A stretch of 12,462 bases of DNA from Chloroflexi bacterium RBG_16_70_13 (GCA_001795245.1 MGOD01000074.1:10005-22466); one strand, 5' to 3'; numbered from the stretch's first letter, positions 1 through 7,272 are shown. Notes: generated by a model from the letters alone, not told the origin. Numbers and translations are program-made.

Positions 1-555
1 CAGCGCCGTCGCGGTCCGCCGGCCCGTGACCTGGGCGTGCTCGGCCGCGAGGACCGCCTGGATCCGCAGGGCGTCGAGTGACGGATCGCGCTCCGGGACG
101 ACTGGCCCGGCGCTCATCGTCGGCTGATCGGTTGCGGGGAGCCGGGCGGGGGGCCTCGCGGCGCGTGGCGTCGACGGCCAGGATGGAACGTTCGTTCGAA
201 TATTTGGACCCCCGAGCGGCCCGGCGCCGGCCGTCGAGAAGGCGGTGGTCCGGCCCATCACCGGTAGTCCCGGCAGGCCGGCGCCGCCGAAGGGCGAGGG
301 CGGCGGGGGGTCGTTGGCGGGGGCGTCGCGGTCGAAGCGGCGGCGGTCGGCCGGGCCACCGCGGGCCGGCTCGCTGTGAACGGAGAAGGCATTGGACGAG
401 AGCGTTGCCGCACGACGGGGGACCGCGTCGTGCCCAACCGTGAGCCGGACCTCTCGAGCCGGGGGCCGGCTGCCGAGGACCACGACGATCGCCGACCCGC
501 TGGCGACGCCGAGCACGAGGCCGAGTGCCAGGAAGGCGAACTCGCTCGCGGTCAT
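1..555 (-). CDS. Partial single-pass membrane protein with Pro-rich linker, function unknown
   Basis: The frame is open without a stop from an ATG at 555 down to the left edge (185 codons seen); the C-terminus lies outside the window. Residues about 6-27 are strongly hydrophobic (AFLALGLVLGVASGSAIVVV) after a very short N-terminus, which fits a signal anchor. A long region rich in Pro, Gly, Arg and Ala follows (about residues 30-155). Near the edge the sequence turns helix-like (LDALRIQAVLAAEHAQVTG), perhaps the start of a helical or coiled-coil domain. A purine-rich ribosome site (ggaagga, about 6 nt before the ATG) supports the start. The gene is divergent from the respiratory operon. I do not recognise a family. 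Plus-strand frames over this stretch are Arg-rich shadows with no recognisable domain. Confidence 0.72.
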   Translation of the reverse strand, partial: MTASEFAFLALGLVLGVASGSAIVVVLGSRPPAREVRLTVGHDAVPRRAATLSSNAFSVHSEPARGGPADRRRFDRDAPANDPPPPSPFGGAGLPGLPVMGRTTAFSTAGAGPLGGPNIRTNVPSWPSTPRAARPPARLPATDQPTMSAGPVVPERDPSLDALRIQAVLAAEHAQVTGRRTATAL

Positions 556-570
556 CTCCCGTCCTTCCCC

Positions 571-600
571 GGCCGGACGTCCTCCTCCGGCCGTACGTCC
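571..600. repeat. Two 12-bp direct repeats in the divergent intergenic region
   Basis: ggccggacgtcc (571-582) and ggccgtacgtcc (589-600) match at 11 of 12 positions and are 18 nt apart start to start, separated by tcctcc. The first copy contains the palindrome ggacgtcc. They lie just upstream of the minus-strand gene that starts at 555 and could be a regulator site. No regulator is identifiable here. Confidence 0.35.
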
Positions 601-673
601 CGCGCGGAGCGTAGCTGCGGGCGATGGGCGCGTCAACCCGATCCACGGCCGACGCCGGGCCCTTCGGCGAGCT

Positions 674-703
674 TTGCAGCGCCGATCCGGCGGATGGTAG
701 ATT
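674..703 (+). promoter_or_regulatory. Weak candidate promoter for the respiratory operon
   Basis: ttgcag (674-679) and tagatt (698-703) are separated by 18 nt and resemble -35 (3 of 6) and -10 (4 of 6) hexamers. Transcription would start near 710, leaving a leader of roughly 80 nt before the TTG start at 790. The match is weak and rests on position as much as on sequence. Confidence 0.22.
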
Positions 704-789
704 CCTCGCGCCGGCCGACGTCCCCGCCGGTCTTCTTCTGGTCGCCCCGCTCCTCTTCGGACGCACGACGAGAAAGGCACGACCGCGTC

Positions 790-2625
790 TTGGCTCTCGA
801 CCCCCACCAGGAGTTCCTCGTCCAGCCCGTCGACGCCTCGTGGTTGCAGTGCAACATCGAGTGCCAGGAGGCGTGCCCGGTCGGGACGAACTGCCGCGGC
901 TACCTGAACCTCGCGGCCGAGGGCCGCTTCGAGGAGGGCTACATCCTGTCGCGCGAGCCGAACCCGGTCGCGGCGATGTGCTCGTACGTCTGTTCGGCCC
1001 CGTGCGAGCGGGCCTGCCGGCGCGGCGACATCGACCGGCCGCTCGCGATCCGGGCGATGAAGCGCTTCCTCGTCGAATGGCACGAGGCCTCCGGGATCCC
1101 GGACGTCATGCCCCACATCACGCCGCGACGAGAGAAGGTCGCCGTTGTCGGGGCCGGCCCCGCCGGGCTCGCCGTTTCGCGCGAGCTGGCCGTCAAGGGC
1201 TACCAGGTCGACGTCTTCGACAGCCTGCCCTATGCCGGGGGCTTCATGCTCGTGGGGGTCCCCGCCTTCCGCCTGCCGCGCGAAGCGATCGAGATGGACG
1301 TGCGGCTCATTGAACGCCTTGGCGTGCGGTTTCACTACAACACGACGATCGGCGTTGACATCCCGTTCGACCAGCTGCAGCGGGACTACGACGCGATCGC
1401 GCTGACGGCCGGCGCGATGAACGCCATCGAGCTCGACATCCCGGGGTCGGACCTCGAGGGCGTCCAGTACGGCGTCGATTTCATGAAGCGCGCGAACCTG
1501 GGCGAGCCGCTCACTGTCGGCGCCGACGTCGTCGTGATCGGCGGCGGTTACACGGCCATGGACTGCTCGCGCACGAGCCTTCGGCACGGCGCCGAGCGCG
1601 TCTCGATCGTCTACCGGCGCACCCGATCAGAGCTCGTCGTGGACGACGAGGAGCTCGGCGAGACCGAGCGCGAGGGCGTCCGGATGGAGTTCCTCGCCAG
1701 CCCGATCGAGGTGCTCGGCGAGAACGGGCATGTGGCCGGGGTGAAGTTCATCCGCAACCGCCTCGGCGCTCCGGATGCCTCCGGCCGCCGCTCGCCGGTC
1801 CCGATCGAGGGCTCCGAGTTCGTCATTCCGGCCGCGACCGTCATCCCGGCCGTGTCGCAGGCAACGGACCTCACCTTCCTGTGGGTCGAGACGACGTTCG
1901 AGGTCAGCCACGGGCGGGTCAAGGTCGATCCGGCAACCTACGCCACGAATGTCCGCGGGGTCTTTGCCTGCGGGGACTTCGTCACGGGACCCACGACCCT
2001 CATCGAGGCCGCCGGTCACGGCAAGAAGGCGGCCTACTCCATCGATCGCTATCTGGTCGGCCGGGCGGACGTGACCGTCTCCACGAACGTCAAGATCACG
2101 AGTTCCTGGCGCCACGAGATGCCCGAGTTCTACGACGTCATCCCACGCCAGCACATCCCGATGGAGCAGACCCAGGCGAGGATGTCCTCGACCGATCCGG
2201 AGGTCAACTTCAACATCCCGGTCGAGCTTGGCTATGACGCCACAGCCGCCGTCGCCGAGTCCACCCGCTGCCTGATGTGCAACTACAACATCTGGTTCGA
2301 CCCGTTCCGGTGCGTCCTGTGCGGCGCCTGTGCCGACGTCTGCCCGGAGGGCGTCATCCACATGGTCGACGTCAACCAGCTCAAGAGCGAGGGCCTCCTG
2401 CCGGAGCTGTCGGAGGCCTACGGCTGGGAGAACGGCGGGGCGATGATCCTCGACGAGGAGCGCTGCATCCGCTGCGCGCTCTGCGTCAAGCGATGCCCGT
2501 TCGACGCCATTACGATGGAACGGTTCGAGCTCCAGGAGGTCTCGAGCGACGGCCGGCTCTACAAGGAGTCGTACCGCGACGCCCAGCTCGCCGGCACGGC
2601 CGGCGTGGCAGGAGGATCCAGGTGA
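790..2625 (+). CDS. GltD-like FAD/NAD(P)-binding oxidoreductase with N- and C-terminal Fe-S domains
   Basis: This 611-residue cytoplasmic flavoprotein probably moves electrons between NAD(P)H, FAD and [4Fe-4S] clusters. Residues 21-76 hold eight cysteines (21, 25, 29, 35, 64, 68, 72, 76), as in the N-terminal Fe-S domain of glutamate synthase small subunit and dihydropyrimidine dehydrogenase. An FAD-type Rossmann motif GAGPAG lies at 121-126, a second nucleotide-binding motif VVVIGGGYTAMD at 247-258, and the FAD-contacting ACGD at 393-396. The C-terminus has two ferredoxin-type clusters, C508/511/514/518 and C559/562/565/569. I chose TTG 790, preceded by agaaagg (771-777), because conserved-looking sequence (ALDPHQEFL) begins there. 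The open frame reaches back to 376, but that part overlaps the divergent gene and is Arg-rich; ATG 694 is an alternative. The end overlaps the cytochrome b start by 4 nt, so it is probably a partner of the bc complex. No GltB-like subunit is nearby, so glutamate synthesis is unlikely. Confidence 0.88.
   Translation: MALDPHQEFLVQPVDASWLQCNIECQEACPVGTNCRGYLNLAAEGRFEEGYILSREPNPVAAMCSYVCSAPCERACRRGDIDRPLAIRAMKRFLVEWHEASGIPDVMPHITPRREKVAVVGAGPAGLAVSRELAVKGYQVDVFDSLPYAGGFMLVGVPAFRLPREAIEMDVRLIERLGVRFHYNTTIGVDIPFDQLQRDYDAIALTAGAMNAIELDIPGSDLEGVQYGVDFMKRANLGEPLTVGADVVVIGGGYTAMDCSRTSLRHGAERVSIVYRRTRSELVVDDEELGETEREGVRMEFLASPIEVLGENGHVAGVKFIRNRLGAPDASGRRSPVPIEGSEFVIPAATVIPAVSQATDLTFLWVETTFEVSHGRVKVDPATYATNVRGVFACGDFVTGPTTLIEAAGHGKKAAYSIDRYLVGRADVTVSTNVKITSSWRHEMPEFYDVIPRQHIPMEQTQARMSSTDPEVNFNIPVELGYDATAAVAESTRCLMCNYNIWFDPFRCVLCGACADVCPEGVIHMVDVNQLKSEGLLPELSEAYGWENGGAMILDEERCIRCALCVKRCPFDAITMERFELQEVSSDGRLYKESYRDAQLAGTAGVAGGSR
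2610..2615 (+). promoter_or_regulatory. Shine-Dalgarno site fixing the GTG start of cytochrome b
   Basis: A perfect aggagg lies 6 nt before GTG 2622, inside the end of the upstream flavoprotein gene. It decides the start at 2622 over longer upstream readings of the same frame and indicates translational coupling through the GTGA overlap. Confidence 0.8.
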
Positions 2626-3350
2626 GTTTCCTCGAGCGGGTGGATACCACCATCCGCCGCAGCCCGGTCTGGCGATCGCTGTTCCGCCAGGCGTACCCCA
2701 ACGACGAGCGGTCGCGGGCCTACGCGGTCATGAACAACGTCTTCCTGCACCTCCACCCGGTGCGGGTCCGCCAGCACGCCGTGAAGTTCGCCTACACCTT
2801 CTGCCTCGGCGGGCTGTCGTTCTTCCTGTTTCTCGTCCTGACCGTGACCGGCGTTTACCTGATGTTCTTCTACGTCCCGTCGGCGACCCAGGCGTACACG
2901 GACATCCTGGACATCCAGACGCGAGTCACCTTCGGCCTCATGACCAGGAACATCCATCGCTGGGGCGCCCACCTGATGGTGTTCTTCGTCTTCCTCCACA
3001 TGATGCGGGTCTTCTACCACGGCGCCTACAAGCCGCCCCGCGAGTTCAACTGGGTCGTCGGGGTCGTCCTGCTCTTCCTGACCATCATGCTGAGCTTCAC
3101 CGGCTACCTCCTGCCGTGGGACCAGATCGCCTACTGGGCGATCACGATCGGCGGCAACATGGCCGGCTACGCGCCGCTCTTCAACGTTCCCGGCAAGGTC
3201 CTCCTGCTCGGCGGCCTGGAGGTCGGCCAGAACACACTGCTGCGCTTCTACGTGCTCCACATCATGGTCTTCCCATTGATTGCGGCGATCTTCCTCGCGG
3301 TCCACTTCTGGCGGATTCGCAAGGACGGGGGCATTAGCGGCCCGCTATGA
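2622..3350 (+). CDS. Cytochrome b, N-terminal (cytochrome b6-type) subunit of bc complex
   Basis: This 242-residue membrane subunit carries hemes b and part of the quinol sites. Four membrane helices are visible at about 55-84, 111-131, 143-164 and 208-230. Heme-ligand histidines pair as H112/H126 (14 apart) and H213/H228 (15 apart); the 15-residue second spacing is the b6-type pattern. Cys61 in FCLGG aligns with the cytochrome b6 cysteine (YCLGG) that covalently binds the extra heme c_i. The motif GYLLPWDQIAYWA (161-173) is the conserved Qo-side region after helix C. The protein is about the length of b6 rather than of full cytochrome b, because the C-terminal half is a separate gene. The GTG start at 2622 follows a perfect ribosome site. 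The stop overlaps the next ATG by 4 nt (ATGA). Confidence 0.93.
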   Translation: MSFLERVDTTIRRSPVWRSLFRQAYPNDERSRAYAVMNNVFLHLHPVRVRQHAVKFAYTFCLGGLSFFLFLVLTVTGVYLMFFYVPSATQAYTDILDIQTRVTFGLMTRNIHRWGAHLMVFFVFLHMMRVFYHGAYKPPREFNWVVGVVLLFLTIMLSFTGYLLPWDQIAYWAITIGGNMAGYAPLFNVPGKVLLLGGLEVGQNTLLRFYVLHIMVFPLIAAIFLAVHFWRIRKDGGISGPL

Positions 3351-3964
3351 CCGACACGAAGAAGCCCGAGGAGACCCGCGTCGTCCTGCCCGTCGATCCG
3401 ACGCGGCGGACGGAGATCGACAAGCAGCGCGTGCCGATGTCGGCCCGGCCGTACCGCCTCCTCGCGCTGGTCAAGCAGGATGCCGTGGTCCGGGTTCAGA
3501 AGGAACCGGACGACACGGTCATGACCTGGCCGCACCTGCTCTCGATCGAGTTCCTCGCGGCCGGGGTCATGAGCATCTTCCTGCTGATCATGGGCCTCAT
3601 CATCAACGCCCCGCTCGAGGAGCTGGCGAACGGCAACGTGACCCCGCCCGTGGCCAAGGCGCCGTGGTACTTCCTGGGCCTCCAGGAGCTGCTCAACTAC
3701 TTCCACCCCACGGTTGCCGGGGTCATGGTCCCCGCCTTCGTCATCGTCGGCGCAATGCTCGTCCCGTACGTGGACCGAGGCAACATCGAGGCGCATCACC
3801 CGTCGGAGCGCAAGACCGCGGTCGTCCTGTTCACCCTGTTCTGCATCCTCGGCCTGACGGTCACCTTCATCGGGATCTTCTTCCGGGGTCCCGGCTACAG
3901 CTTCGTCATTCCGTACCTGCCGTTCTTCGAGAACAGCACGAACGGGCTCCACTTCGCCCTGTGA
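3347..3964 (+). CDS. Cytochrome b C-terminal subunit (subunit IV-like) of bc complex
   Basis: This 205-residue protein supplies the second half of cytochrome b, as subunit IV does in b6f complexes. After a charged cytoplasmic N-terminus of about 60 residues there are three membrane helices at about 64-87, 122-141 and 157-178. The Qo-site segment reads KAPWYFLGLQELLNYFHP (104-121). Where mitochondrial and b6f proteins have PEWY this has A105-P106-W107-Y108, so the usual glutamate is absent and E114 lies seven residues further on. As I recall, related variants occur in menaquinol bc complexes, so this need not mean loss of function. The ATG overlaps the cytochrome b stop, which implies coupled translation; no strong ribosome site is visible. 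Confidence 0.9.
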   Translation: MTDTKKPEETRVVLPVDPTRRTEIDKQRVPMSARPYRLLALVKQDAVVRVQKEPDDTVMTWPHLLSIEFLAAGVMSIFLLIMGLIINAPLEELANGNVTPPVAKAPWYFLGLQELLNYFHPTVAGVMVPAFVIVGAMLVPYVDRGNIEAHHPSERKTAVVLFTLFCILGLTVTFIGIFFRGPGYSFVIPYLPFFENSTNGLHFAL

Positions 3965-3992
3965 GCCGAGCGCGAGGGATCTCCGACCACCG

Positions 3993-4670
3993 ATGAGCAA
4001 CTATCACGTCGAGCCCATCGACAAGCCCCAGGCGCTGGCCAATCAGGCTCTCAAGAGCCTCCGCAACCACCCCGTCCAGGGGATGTCGCGGCGCCGCCTC
4101 CTGCGCGTCTCGCTGGGCGGCGGGATGGCCCTCTGGCTGACGGAGATGACGGCCGGCTTCCTGGCCCTGTTCTGGCCGAACCTGGAGGGCGGCTTCGGCG
4201 ACACCCGTTTCCGGATCGGGACGCTGGAGGACGTCAAGCTCCAGAGCTCCACCCTGCCGGTGGCGTCCGGGTTCCCGTCCTATTTCCCGGACGCGCGAGC
4301 CTTCATCGTCCTCATCGACCCGGCCCGCCAGGAGTTCATCGCCGGCGAGGACCTCCAGGGCGACGGGACGGCCCTCAACGTCCGGGCCCTCTACCAGCGC
4401 TGTCCCCACCTGGGCTGCAAGCCGAACCCCTGCCTGAAGAACTTCTGGCTGGAGTGCCCCTGCCACGGCTCGCGCTACGACCGGCTCGGCGTCAAGGCGG
4501 CCGGCGTCGCCTACGGCCCGGCGCCCCGGGGGATGGACCGCTTTGCCCTGACCGTCGAGGCCGACGGGACGCTCTACCTGAACACCTCGAAGATCACGCT
4601 CGGCCCGCTGCCCGTCGCGGTCGGCCAGCCGGGGATCATCCCGCCGAAGAGCCCGACGGGCTGCATCTGA
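3993..4670 (+). CDS. Rieske [2Fe-2S] iron-sulfur subunit of bc complex
   Basis: This 225-residue protein takes electrons from quinol at the Qo site and passes them to cytochrome c. Cluster box 1 is CPHLGC (C137, H139, C142) and box 2 is CPCHGSRYD (C155, C157, H158). C142 and C155 are the expected disulfide pair. S160 and Y162, which raise the potential in known Rieske proteins, are both present. An SRRRLL stretch (32-37) followed by a hydrophobic segment (about 43-61) looks like a Tat-type signal anchor, consistent with export of a folded Fe-S domain. C147 between the boxes is an extra cysteine. The gene follows cytochrome b C-terminal by 28 nt. A gaggga at 3974-3979 is a rather distant ribosome site for ATG 3993. 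Confidence 0.94.
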   Translation: MSNYHVEPIDKPQALANQALKSLRNHPVQGMSRRRLLRVSLGGGMALWLTEMTAGFLALFWPNLEGGFGDTRFRIGTLEDVKLQSSTLPVASGFPSYFPDARAFIVLIDPARQEFIAGEDLQGDGTALNVRALYQRCPHLGCKPNPCLKNFWLECPCHGSRYDRLGVKAAGVAYGPAPRGMDRFALTVEADGTLYLNTSKITLGPLPVAVGQPGIIPPKSPTGCI

Positions 4671-4703
4671 TCCCCGACCTGTGACCACTCTCCGAGGAGC
4701 CCG

Positions 4704-5759
4704 ATGACGGACCAGCCCGGCCGCGAGCCCGAGCAGCGCCTCCCGGCCCGCCGCCCGCCGAGCGAGGCCGCCCCCGCGGCCCGCTTCTCGGCCCCGGAAT
4801 CGGCTCATCCGCCGGAGCTCAGCCCGGAGCGGGCGGCGAAGATCGTCAGCCAGTCGGCGAGCGCCCGCTGGGTCGGCTTCCTCGTCGTCTGCGTGACGAT
4901 CCTGTTCATGACCGTCTACTACTTCTACGAGGTCGGCGCGCCGCTTGGCCTGTCCGAGCCGCGTCTCGAGGCCCAGGCCGAGGTCCAGCAGGTGATTGCC
5001 ATCGAGCGCGGCTACAACCTCTACCAGGCGAACTGCGCCCGCTGCCACGGCCCGGACGGCGAGGGCACGAATGGCGGCTACATCGGGCCCGTCCTGAACG
5101 ACCAGATGAAGCTCGCCGACCACCTCAACGCCATCTACCTCAGGAACGTCCTGACCGTCGGCGGGCGCTACGTCTGCGGCAGCGCGACGAGCCTGATGCC
5201 GGTCTGGGCCGACTCGAACGGCGGCCCCCTGAACTACCGCCAGATCGAGGAGCTCATCGCCTTCCTCCGGGCGCCCTCGACCCAGGAGTTCATCATCCGC
5301 AACCCCGAGCTGAACGAGCCGGTGATCGGTGATGACGGCAAGGTCAGGACCTTCCGGGGCTGGGTCGACCCGACCTTCAAGCCGGACCCGGCCGCGACCG
5401 CGGTCCCGGCCTGCTGGGCCGGCACCGGCGGCGGCGGGACGCCCGCCCCGAGCCAGAGCCTGCCGCCGGACGCGGTCGTCCTGGAGATCACCGCCGAGGG
5501 GATCGCGTTCGACGTCCACGAGCTCGAGGCGCCGGCCGGGGTGACGTTCTACATCCATTTCACGAACAAGGACTCCGGCGTCGGCGGCCACGACGTCGAC
5601 ATCCGAACCCCCGATGCCCAGACGCTCGTCGACAACCAGGTCCTGACGGATGCCGGCGAGGCGACGTACGAGATCCCGCCCCTCGACGCCGGGACGTACA
5701 CCTTCATCTGTTCGATCCACCCGATCGCGAACATGACCGGCACGCTCACGGTCAGGTAG
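4704..5759 (+). CDS. Membrane-anchored cytochrome c fused to a type 1 copper (cupredoxin) domain
   Basis: This 351-residue protein has, in order, a Pro-rich cytoplasmic N-terminus, one membrane helix (about 55-75), a class I cytochrome c domain (about 92-195) and a C-terminal cupredoxin domain (about 256-351). The heme site is CARCH (C111, C114, H115) and M165 in SLMPVW is the likely axial ligand. The cupredoxin has a complete ligand set: H296 (GGHDVDI) and the loop C336-x2-H339-x4-M344. It is expected to accept electrons from the Rieske protein outside the membrane and hand them to a terminal oxidase, with copper as a second site. The linker (about 225-255) is rich in Pro, Ala and Gly. A gaggag ends 4 nt before ATG 4704. 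The gene sits 33 nt after the Rieske gene and 6 nt before the next. Confidence 0.9.
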   Translation: MTDQPGREPEQRLPARRPPSEAAPAARFSAPESAHPPELSPERAAKIVSQSASARWVGFLVVCVTILFMTVYYFYEVGAPLGLSEPRLEAQAEVQQVIAIERGYNLYQANCARCHGPDGEGTNGGYIGPVLNDQMKLADHLNAIYLRNVLTVGGRYVCGSATSLMPVWADSNGGPLNYRQIEELIAFLRAPSTQEFIIRNPELNEPVIGDDGKVRTFRGWVDPTFKPDPAATAVPACWAGTGGGGTPAPSQSLPPDAVVLEITAEGIAFDVHELEAPAGVTFYIHFTNKDSGVGGHDVDIRTPDAQTLVDNQVLTDAGEATYEIPPLDAGTYTFICSIHPIANMTGTLTVR

Positions 5760-5765
5760 GAGACG

Positions 5766-7235
5766 ATGACACCGGCACTCCCCGCGGGCAGTCCGATCCG
5801 GCGCCGCCGAGCCCTCATGGGCCTCTTCGACGCCGACGGCTGGGCCTGGGCGGGCGTGAAGGCGGCGATCTGGTTCGTCCTGATCATCCTGCTCCTCGGC
5901 TACATCCCCGACCGGGCCTACTACTTCACCGTCAACCGGACGATCGACCTCGGGCTCCTGGCCTGGTCGCCGGTCAACCTCTGCCCGGCCGAGAACAAGA
6001 CCCTGCCCTGCCCCGCACCGGTCGGGTCGGTGATCCCATGGGAAGCCTCCCCGAGCCAGCTGTCGCTGCCCGAGCCACGGACAAACACCGCGGTCGCCCA
6101 GCTCGGCACCCGACTCCTCGTCGTCGGCGGCTCCGACGGCGCGGCGACCGCGACGACTTCGACCTACGTCGCCGAGTTGAAGGGCGGCACGTTCGGCTCC
6201 TGGACCGAGGGCCCGGCCCTGCCCGAGGCGCGGACGGGCGCCTCGATCGTCGTCATCGGCAGCTCCGCCTATCTCCTCGGCGGCTCGAACGCGGACGGCG
6301 ACCCGACGGCCACCGTCTGGGCCCTCAAGGTCGACACGGAGACGAACACCCTCGGGACCTGGGCCGCGGCGGAGGGGGTCAGCCTGCCCGAGGCTCGGAC
6401 GGGCGCATCGGCACTGGCCGTCTCGGACGGGCTCGTCATGGCCGGTGGCTGGGGCCCGGACGGGGCGCCCGCGGCCACCGTCTGGAAGGCGGACGTCGAC
6501 TCCGCCGGCGCGCTCAAGGCCTTCGAGGCCCAAGCGAAGCTCTTCGTCCCGGTCGCCGACGCCACGATCGCCCAGGTCGGCGACTACCTCTGGCTCTACG
6601 GCGGCACCGGCGCCGAGGGCCCGGTCGGGGCCGTCCAGCGCGGCAACCTCGACGTGGAGCCGACGCCACAGACCCCCGCTCCGAATGCCACGCCAGCACC
6701 GCTCAAGCTCCTCCAGTGGGCGATCGCCGATGCCTACAACCTGCCCGCAGCGCGGACGGCCGCCGCCGGGTTCGCCGCGAACGGCACGCTCTACGTCGTC
6801 GGCGGCGACGACGGCTCCGGACCCCGACCCGAGCTGTACTGGACGGTCCCCAACGGCGACGGCACGTTGCCAGGTTGGAAGCACCTCGACGAGACGGACC
6901 TGCCGGCCGGCCTCGAGGGTGGCTCGGCGATCGTCTCGGGGTCGAACGTCATCGTCATCGGCGGCACGACCCGCGATGCCACCCTCGCCAGCTCGATCCG
7001 GGCGAATCTCGCCCCCCAGGAGCCCTTCTTCCAGGCCGGGCTCGTCGGCGTCGTCGTCCCGGCGCTCAAGATCGGCGACGAGGTCGGCCAGCAGCTCGGC
7101 TACCTGGCCGCGGCCGGCGCCGGCACCGTCAACTTCGCGATCCTGCTCCTCGTCGGCTGGGCCTGGGCCCACCCCGAGCGGGTCCGTGGCTGGGTCGAGC
7201 GGCGGCGGGCTCGCCGCCGCGCGCGCCGGGCGTAG
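5766..7235 (+). CDS. Kelch-type beta-propeller protein anchored in the membrane at both ends
   Basis: This 489-residue protein has an Arg-rich N-terminus, a membrane helix (about 31-48), an extracytoplasmic domain, a second hydrophobic segment (about 444-469) and an Arg-rich tail. The positive charge at both ends fits both termini in the cytoplasm. Six kelch-like units with the pattern LPxxR-TGA-(10-12)-xGG begin near 101, 152, 207, 260, 326 and 379, so a six-bladed propeller is likely. Units 4 and 6 are the most divergent. A Pro-rich insert (about 296-314) separates units 4 and 5, and C73 and C82 could form a disulfide before the propeller. No catalytic motif is visible. It starts 6 nt after the cytochrome c-cupredoxin gene, so it may be an accessory or assembly protein of the bc complex. 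The nearest agga is close to ATG 5766; ATG 5817 is an alternative start. Confidence 0.82.
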   Translation: MTPALPAGSPIRRRRALMGLFDADGWAWAGVKAAIWFVLIILLLGYIPDRAYYFTVNRTIDLGLLAWSPVNLCPAENKTLPCPAPVGSVIPWEASPSQLSLPEPRTNTAVAQLGTRLLVVGGSDGAATATTSTYVAELKGGTFGSWTEGPALPEARTGASIVVIGSSAYLLGGSNADGDPTATVWALKVDTETNTLGTWAAAEGVSLPEARTGASALAVSDGLVMAGGWGPDGAPAATVWKADVDSAGALKAFEAQAKLFVPVADATIAQVGDYLWLYGGTGAEGPVGAVQRGNLDVEPTPQTPAPNATPAPLKLLQWAIADAYNLPAARTAAAGFAANGTLYVVGGDDGSGPRPELYWTVPNGDGTLPGWKHLDETDLPAGLEGGSAIVSGSNVIVIGGTTRDATLASSIRANLAPQEPFFQAGLVGVVVPALKIGDEVGQQLGYLAAAGAGTVNFAILLLVGWAWAHPERVRGWVERRRARRRARRA

Positions 7236-7238
7236 CCG

Positions 7239-7272
7239 GGGCAGATCGCCCTCAGCCGGGCAGGTCGCCCTC
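7239..7272. repeat. Short tandem repeat at a convergent gene junction
   Basis: gggcagatcgccctc (7239-7253) recurs as gggcaggtcgccctc (7258-7272), 14 of 15 identical and 19 nt apart. Each copy is a small gggc...gccc inverted repeat. The pair spans the 16-nt gap between the converging kelch and rhodanese stops and runs into the last rhodanese codons. It may be a local duplication or a weak two-way terminator; there is no T-run. Confidence 0.35.

Noticed and set aside
78..443. Short plus-strand open frame at the left edge
   Set aside because: It is very Arg-rich and antisense to a minus-strand frame that has a clear signal anchor, ribosome site and no stops.
376..789. N-terminal extension of the flavoprotein back to 376
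   Set aside because: The extension is Arg/Pro/Ser-rich, overlaps the divergent gene starting at 555, and lacks a conserved domain. Conserved-looking sequence begins at the TTG at 790.
790..2625. Glutamate synthase small subunit (GltD) assignment
   Set aside because: There is no large subunit nearby, the protein carries an extra two-cluster C-terminal domain, and it is coupled to cytochrome b.
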